Shown: positions 60,600-64,000 of the stretch, in pieces
Numbering within the stretch: the stretch's first letter is position 1
Layout: each line of letters opens with the position of its first letter
Origin: DASZMX01 sp035551475
GTDB lineage: Bacteria > Verrucomicrobiota > Verrucomicrobiia > Limisphaerales > Palsa-1400
DNA: 64,000 nt
Reading direction: 5' to 3'
Assembly: GCA_035551475.1 (NCBI GenBank)
Contig: DASZMX010000053.1
Span: forward strand, 74,756 to 138,755
Notes under the pieces: generated by a model
What the model saw: only the letters and a program-made list of their open reading frames with translations
Told to the model about the DNA's origin: nothing
The model's database searches: none
Made by a program: the position numbers and the translations under genes

Positions 60600-62227
60600 A
60601 ATCCCCTGCCTTGGCGCTCATCTGGGAAATTCGGCGGCGCGGCGCGCGGCTGGCGTGGGGAGTGTTGGGGATCATAACGGCCTGCGCGATGCTCAGCCAT
60701 CTTGCGTCAAACAAAACTTACGTCCTCGCGCGTTTTGAAGCCGTGGACTGGCTGTTAATGGTGGCGTCGATGTTCCTGACATTTGGAATTTTTCATTTTG
60801 TGGAAGCCGCGCCAGGGAGAAATTGGCACGGATTTCCGCAACGCCTCTTCGCCATGCCCGTGTCCACCGTCACCCTGGTCGCCTGCCCCATGATTCTGAG
60901 CCTGGCAGCGGTGGAAGTAGTTTATGGAGCATGGGCCAAACTTGTCTTTGCGCCGCTGGGACGAACCGTCTCGATCTGGCCGGCGGCGGTTCTTGGGGTG
61001 GGCATCCTATGCTATCAGTCAATTATATGGAGCCTGGCCGGGTATCGCATCACGCGCGTCCTCGCGCTCGCGCTGATGGGATTGGTCTTGGCGAACGTGG
61101 CCGCCCTGCCCCTGCTGGCAGAGATTTCCGTTTGGCCAAAGCAAACTGTTTTCCGAGCCGGGAGCATCTCCCTGGCGCTTCTAGCCATCACGGCGGTTGC
61201 CACCGCCTGGCTCGCCGTGGAACGCCAGCGGCACGGGGGCGGGCGCGGCCAAGGCAGAATCTGGGGACTGCTGGCGCGCGCCGCCGATGCGCTGCCCAGA
61301 AGACGCCGGCCCTTCGCGACCGCCGCCAGCGCGCAGTTCTGGCACGACTGGCGGCGCGGCGGAACGATCATGCCCTCCTGCGCGGCGGCGGTGTTGTTTC
61401 TCATTTGCGCGCCGCTCTCCTGGTTAATGCGAGCGGATCCCCAGGCCACGCTGTGGACGGCGGGCTGGGTCCTCGCGTTGCCGTTTCTGCTATCTGCCAC
61501 CGTCGGAATCGGCTTCATCAAGCCCGAGTTTTGGTCGGCGGAAATGGGGATCACGCCCTTCCTCGCCATCCGTCCGATTTCATCCGGCACCCTGGTAATG
61601 TCAAAAATGAAAGTCGCGGCCGCCAGCGTGGCGGCCACCTGGATCCTGACGCTCGGATTTCTGGCGGCCTATCTTTCGCTCTGGGCGAACCCCAAGGAAT
61701 TGCGCGTCGGCTGGACCTTTCTGTCGCAATATTATTCCCCATTCGACTTGATGGCCATGATGACGCTCGCCATCGCGCTCGCGCCCATCCTGCAATGGCG
61801 CATGATGGCGGCCGGGTTGTGGGTGGGGCTGTCGGGCAATGGGCGGCTCTTTGTGGGCGCGATCATCATGCGGATGGCGGGCCTCGTGTTCCTCGTGTGG
61901 GGTGCGGCGTGGTTCGGAAATTTATTCTGGACCCACCTCGACCAAGTCATCCATCACGCCGGCGCCCTTGCCCTGTGCCTCTTATTCTTGGCGGCGCTGA
62001 AATTCGCGCTGGCTGCCTGGTCCTGGCGAAGCCTCGCCGTCCGGCGCGCGCGAAATTATTTGGGGCTTTGGTGGCTGGCCACGCTGGGATTCGCCGGCTT
62101 CGTTTTCCTCCTGAACCCATCCTACCCGCCCGTCAAAACCTTGCTGGCATTGCTCGCCTTTCTCATCGTGCCTCTGGCACGCATCGGTTTGGCGCCAGCC
62201 TTTCTGGACAAAAATCGCCATCGCTAA
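60596..62227 (+). CDS. ABC transporter permease, membrane protein
   Basis: A 543-residue protein from GTG 60596, overlapping the ATPase stop. Twelve or so hydrophobic segments fall in two groups separated by a hydrophilic stretch (about residues 205-245, rich in arginine: RHGGGRGQGRIWG). It should be the membrane partner of the ATPase. The substrate is unknown; in YtrA-type systems the cargo is often a cell-wall-active peptide, but nothing here proves that. Confidence 0.8.
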   Translation: MKSPALALIWEIRRRGARLAWGVLGIITACAMLSHLASNKTYVLARFEAVDWLLMVASMFLTFGIFHFVEAAPGRNWHGFPQRLFAMPVSTVTLVACPMILSLAAVEVVYGAWAKLVFAPLGRTVSIWPAAVLGVGILCYQSIIWSLAGYRITRVLALALMGLVLANVAALPLLAEISVWPKQTVFRAGSISLALLAITAVATAWLAVERQRHGGGRGQGRIWGLLARAADALPRRRRPFATAASAQFWHDWRRGGTIMPSCAAAVLFLICAPLSWLMRADPQATLWTAGWVLALPFLLSATVGIGFIKPEFWSAEMGITPFLAIRPISSGTLVMSKMKVAAASVAATWILTLGFLAAYLSLWANPKELRVGWTFLSQYYSPFDLMAMMTLAIALAPILQWRMMAAGLWVGLSGNGRLFVGAIIMRMAGLVFLVWGAAWFGNLFWTHLDQVIHHAGALALCLLFLAALKFALAAWSWRSLAVRRARNYLGLWWLATLGFAGFVFLLNPSYPPVKTLLALLAFLIVPLARIGLAPAFLDKNRHR

Positions 62228-62234
62228 AAATGTT

Positions 62235-63161
62235 ATGAAAAATTGGATGTTTGGTCTTTCTCTCTTGGCGGTGATTCTTTGCGGCTTCCTTTGGCAACAA
62301 AAGAACCGCGAACTGACGATGGTGACGCGACGGGACAACGTCCTCGCCGCCGAAGCGGCCCAGGACAAGAAATGGGCGCGGCGGCTCCAAGCCCAATTAC
62401 AAGCCACCCGCCGAGGCGCGGCGTCGGCAGATTCGCCGGGATCCGTCGCCCATCCCAATCCCTTGTTTCGCGATCCCCAAATGAAGCAGGCGCTTGAGGA
62501 GGAAGCGGCGGAAGGCATCAAGAAAAATGTCGCCCGCCTCTTTCAATCGGGCCTGACCAACCGCTTGCGCCTGAGCGCGACTCAAAGCCAAACGCTGCAG
62601 GAATTGACGGCGCAAAAGGCCGCGATTTTTTGGCAACAAATGCTGCTCCCGCTGATGACCGGCGAAATCAGCGACGCGGACATGCCCGCCGCCGGGCAGG
62701 CCCTGCGTCAAGCCTACGAATCGAACCAGGCGCAAATGCGCGCCTTGCTCGGAGATGAGGGCATGGGCGTGTACGATTGGTTTGCAAAGACCCAGGCGGC
62801 GCGCGACGAATTGGCGAAGTTTCAGGGCGAAGGCAGCGCCGACGCTCCGTCCCTGACCGACCAGCAAGCCGCCCAATTGACCGCCGTGATGGAGCAGGAA
62901 TATGCAACATTCAAAAGCCAATATGAACTGGACGACCCCTCAAAAATGGACCTGGAGCATTGGCGCGCCAACTTTACCGAGGAAAAGCTGGAGGTGGTCG
63001 GACAAGAGTTGGAGGATTTGAACGATCGGATCATGCAAAATTCCCAGACGATGCTGACGCCGGAACAAGCGGCGGCCTTCCGGGAGTTTCTGGCGAAACA
63101 AAGGCTGCGCGGAGCCTTTGTGATGCGCTCGACGACAGCGCTGTTCGCGAACAGCCGTTAA
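62235..63161 (+). CDS. membrane-anchored protein with LTxxQ-like motifs
   Basis: 308 residues. One N-terminal hydrophobic segment (about 4-20) serves as anchor or signal. The rest is helical and hydrophilic, with LSATQSQTLQELTAQ, LTDQQAAQLTAVMEQEY and LTPEQAAAFREFLAKQ, reminiscent of the LTxxQ motifs of the periplasmic chaperones Spy and CpxP. It starts 7 bases after the permease stop and is probably in the same operon. Function unknown. Confidence 0.65.
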   Translation: MKNWMFGLSLLAVILCGFLWQQKNRELTMVTRRDNVLAAEAAQDKKWARRLQAQLQATRRGAASADSPGSVAHPNPLFRDPQMKQALEEEAAEGIKKNVARLFQSGLTNRLRLSATQSQTLQELTAQKAAIFWQQMLLPLMTGEISDADMPAAGQALRQAYESNQAQMRALLGDEGMGVYDWFAKTQAARDELAKFQGEGSADAPSLTDQQAAQLTAVMEQEYATFKSQYELDDPSKMDLEHWRANFTEEKLEVVGQELEDLNDRIMQNSQTMLTPEQAAAFREFLAKQRLRGAFVMRSTTALFANSR

Positions 63162-63187
63162 ACGGCTGTCCGCGCCAGCCCAAGCTG

Positions 63188-64000
63188 TCACCACGAGTAA
63201 TGCACCGTGTAATTTACAACCTTCTCGACGTTGGGCGCCACGGTCACATGAAACTCCATGGTTTGCGCGTCCGTTTTGACAAAGTCATCCGACTGGGAGG
63301 TGATTTTCCAGTTGTTCCAGCGGTAGAGATGCTCCACCACGCGGATTTCGACGGGCTCCGTCTTGTGATTGCGCAGCTTGATGGAGAATGATTCGTCCAC
63401 CCACTTCTCCTGGTTGCTTTCCCTGAAATCGGTGCGCGCTCGTTCGCCCACGAGGTCAAACGCATTGCCGGTGGCCACACGAATGCGTTCATCGCGCGGG
63501 GTGTGATCAATCTCATTTTCGCCGGTGAACTCCATTTGGCCGTCGGCATCGCGGCGATAGAAGCGCAGTCGGCCTTTGGGCAACGGCAGGCCAAGGTTAT
63601 TGGTGGTGGAATTGTAAAACTCGCGCATGACGGAAATCTTGGTGTCGGATTGGATTCCATAATCTCGTTGCGTGCGCAGCGCCTCGCCATTCCAGCCTCG
63701 GTAAGGATCGAGGTCAACTCCGTCGTAAATGTAAAGGGCGCGGGACGGAATGCCCGTGGCGCGGACAAACTCGACCTGCTTGGTTTCCCGGTCAAGCAAC
63801 GTCGCAGGCCGCGGCAGGGTGTAAAGATGATATTCATCAAAAGCCTTTTCCGTGACCTCAGGGGCTGCGTTCCGGTCCATTTTTGCCATGAAGCCCGCGG
63901 CCGCGGACATGGGCCCGCGGCGGGACGTGATTTTGTTGACATCGCCCGCCATGAGTTTGATTTTGGCGTGGGGAAAGGATTTGCCAGTCTGATTATCCAT
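63188..64000 (-). CDS. DUF4139-domain protein, C-terminal part (continues past the right edge)
   Basis: The frame stays open to the window edge, so the N-terminus lies outside; the methionine at the edge is probably internal. The visible 270 residues are beta-rich with DNQTGKSFPHAKIKLMAGD, LPRPATLLDRETKQVEFV, EFYNSTTNNLGLPLPKG and an aromatic end NYTVHYSW, matching the C-terminal DUF4139 domain. Such proteins are usually secreted; the role is not known. It converges on the LTxxQ-type gene. Confidence 0.75.
   Translation of the reverse strand: MDNQTGKSFPHAKIKLMAGDVNKITSRRGPMSAAAGFMAKMDRNAAPEVTEKAFDEYHLYTLPRPATLLDRETKQVEFVRATGIPSRALYIYDGVDLDPYRGWNGEALRTQRDYGIQSDTKISVMREFYNSTTNNLGLPLPKGRLRFYRRDADGQMEFTGENEIDHTPRDERIRVATGNAFDLVGERARTDFRESNQEKWVDESFSIKLRNHKTEPVEIRVVEHLYRWNNWKITSQSDDFVKTDAQTMEFHVTVAPNVEKVVNYTVHYSW

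Noticed and set aside
1..64000. CRISPR arrays, insertion sequences, prophage or defence islands
   Set aside because: No regularly spaced repeats, transposase or integrase genes, or phage structural genes were seen; codon style is uniform across the window.

Overview
The window looks like a chromosomal segment of a GC-rich Gram-negative bacterium, most likely a member of Verrucomicrobiota (Pedosphaera/Limisphaera-like). This is inferred from protein style and pathway mix: menaquinone by the futalosine route (mqnC), a HpnI-type glycosyltransferase, glycine-zipper and STN-like secreted proteins, a Porin_5-like outer-membrane protein, a large TPR Ser/Thr kinase and an RRM protein. There is no 16S rRNA here, so the lineage is not proven. 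I saw no mobile element, CRISPR array or phage, and no stretch over 300 bases lacks a gene. Layout: 1-6.1 kb holds an edge-truncated STN-like membrane protein, a DinG/XPD-type helicase with a nuclease-like N-terminus, a sugar nucleotidyltransferase and a HpnI-like glycosyltransferase. 6.2-19.7 kb is a respiratory complex I operon in the order nuoBCDEFGHIJKLMN. It lacks nuoA, has a perfect CRP-type palindrome in front of nuoB, and is interrupted by a tRNA-Gln(CUG) gene on the opposite strand with its own promoter. 19.8-26.5 kb holds a ferredoxin, a membrane protein, a Nif3-like protein, a glycine-zipper protein, an RRM protein with a textbook terminator, arginine decarboxylase speA and two small genes. 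26.5-32.4 kb holds the kinase and an mqnC-aminotransferase-glycosyltransferase set. 32.5-39.3 kb is a phosphate-starvation operon (porin-pstS-pstC-pstA-pstB-phoU-sixA) headed by an 11-bp-phased Pho-box array. 39.4-52.1 kb is a 12-kb minus-strand operon for propionate/succinate interconversion: transcarboxylase 5S, mutA, mutB, meaB, epimerase, carboxyltransferase 12S, an OadG/MmdD-like small protein, biotin carrier, biotin ligase and an acetyl/succinyl-CoA transferase. 52.2-54.9 kb, same strand, carries a PduO-type cobalamin adenosyltransferase (which makes the mutase cofactor), a solute symporter and ruvC. 55-64 kb holds a secreted esterase, dnaG, a CvpA-like protein, a small zinc protein, a YtrA-type GntR-ABC exporter operon with its operator, and an edge-truncated DUF4139 protein. 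How it fits together: complex I would feed electrons to menaquinone, whose synthesis involves MqnC. The methylmalonyl-CoA operon contains all three transcarboxylase subunit types plus biotin ligase and a CoA transferase, and no biotin carboxylase or OadB-like sodium pump. This points to Wood-Werkman-type transcarboxylation between methylmalonyl-CoA and pyruvate/oxaloacetate, used for propionate production or consumption. Adenosylcobalamin would come from the neighbouring PduO-type enzyme. The most unusual local signals are the methylmalonyl-CoA epimerase start, where the operon-typical ATG and the conserved reading frame are separated by a seven-A run one base short; the shared N-terminal motif of the biotin carrier at the end of the 5S-like protein; the antisense tRNA inside nuo; and a near-leaderless, operator-covered promoter for the GntR regulator.
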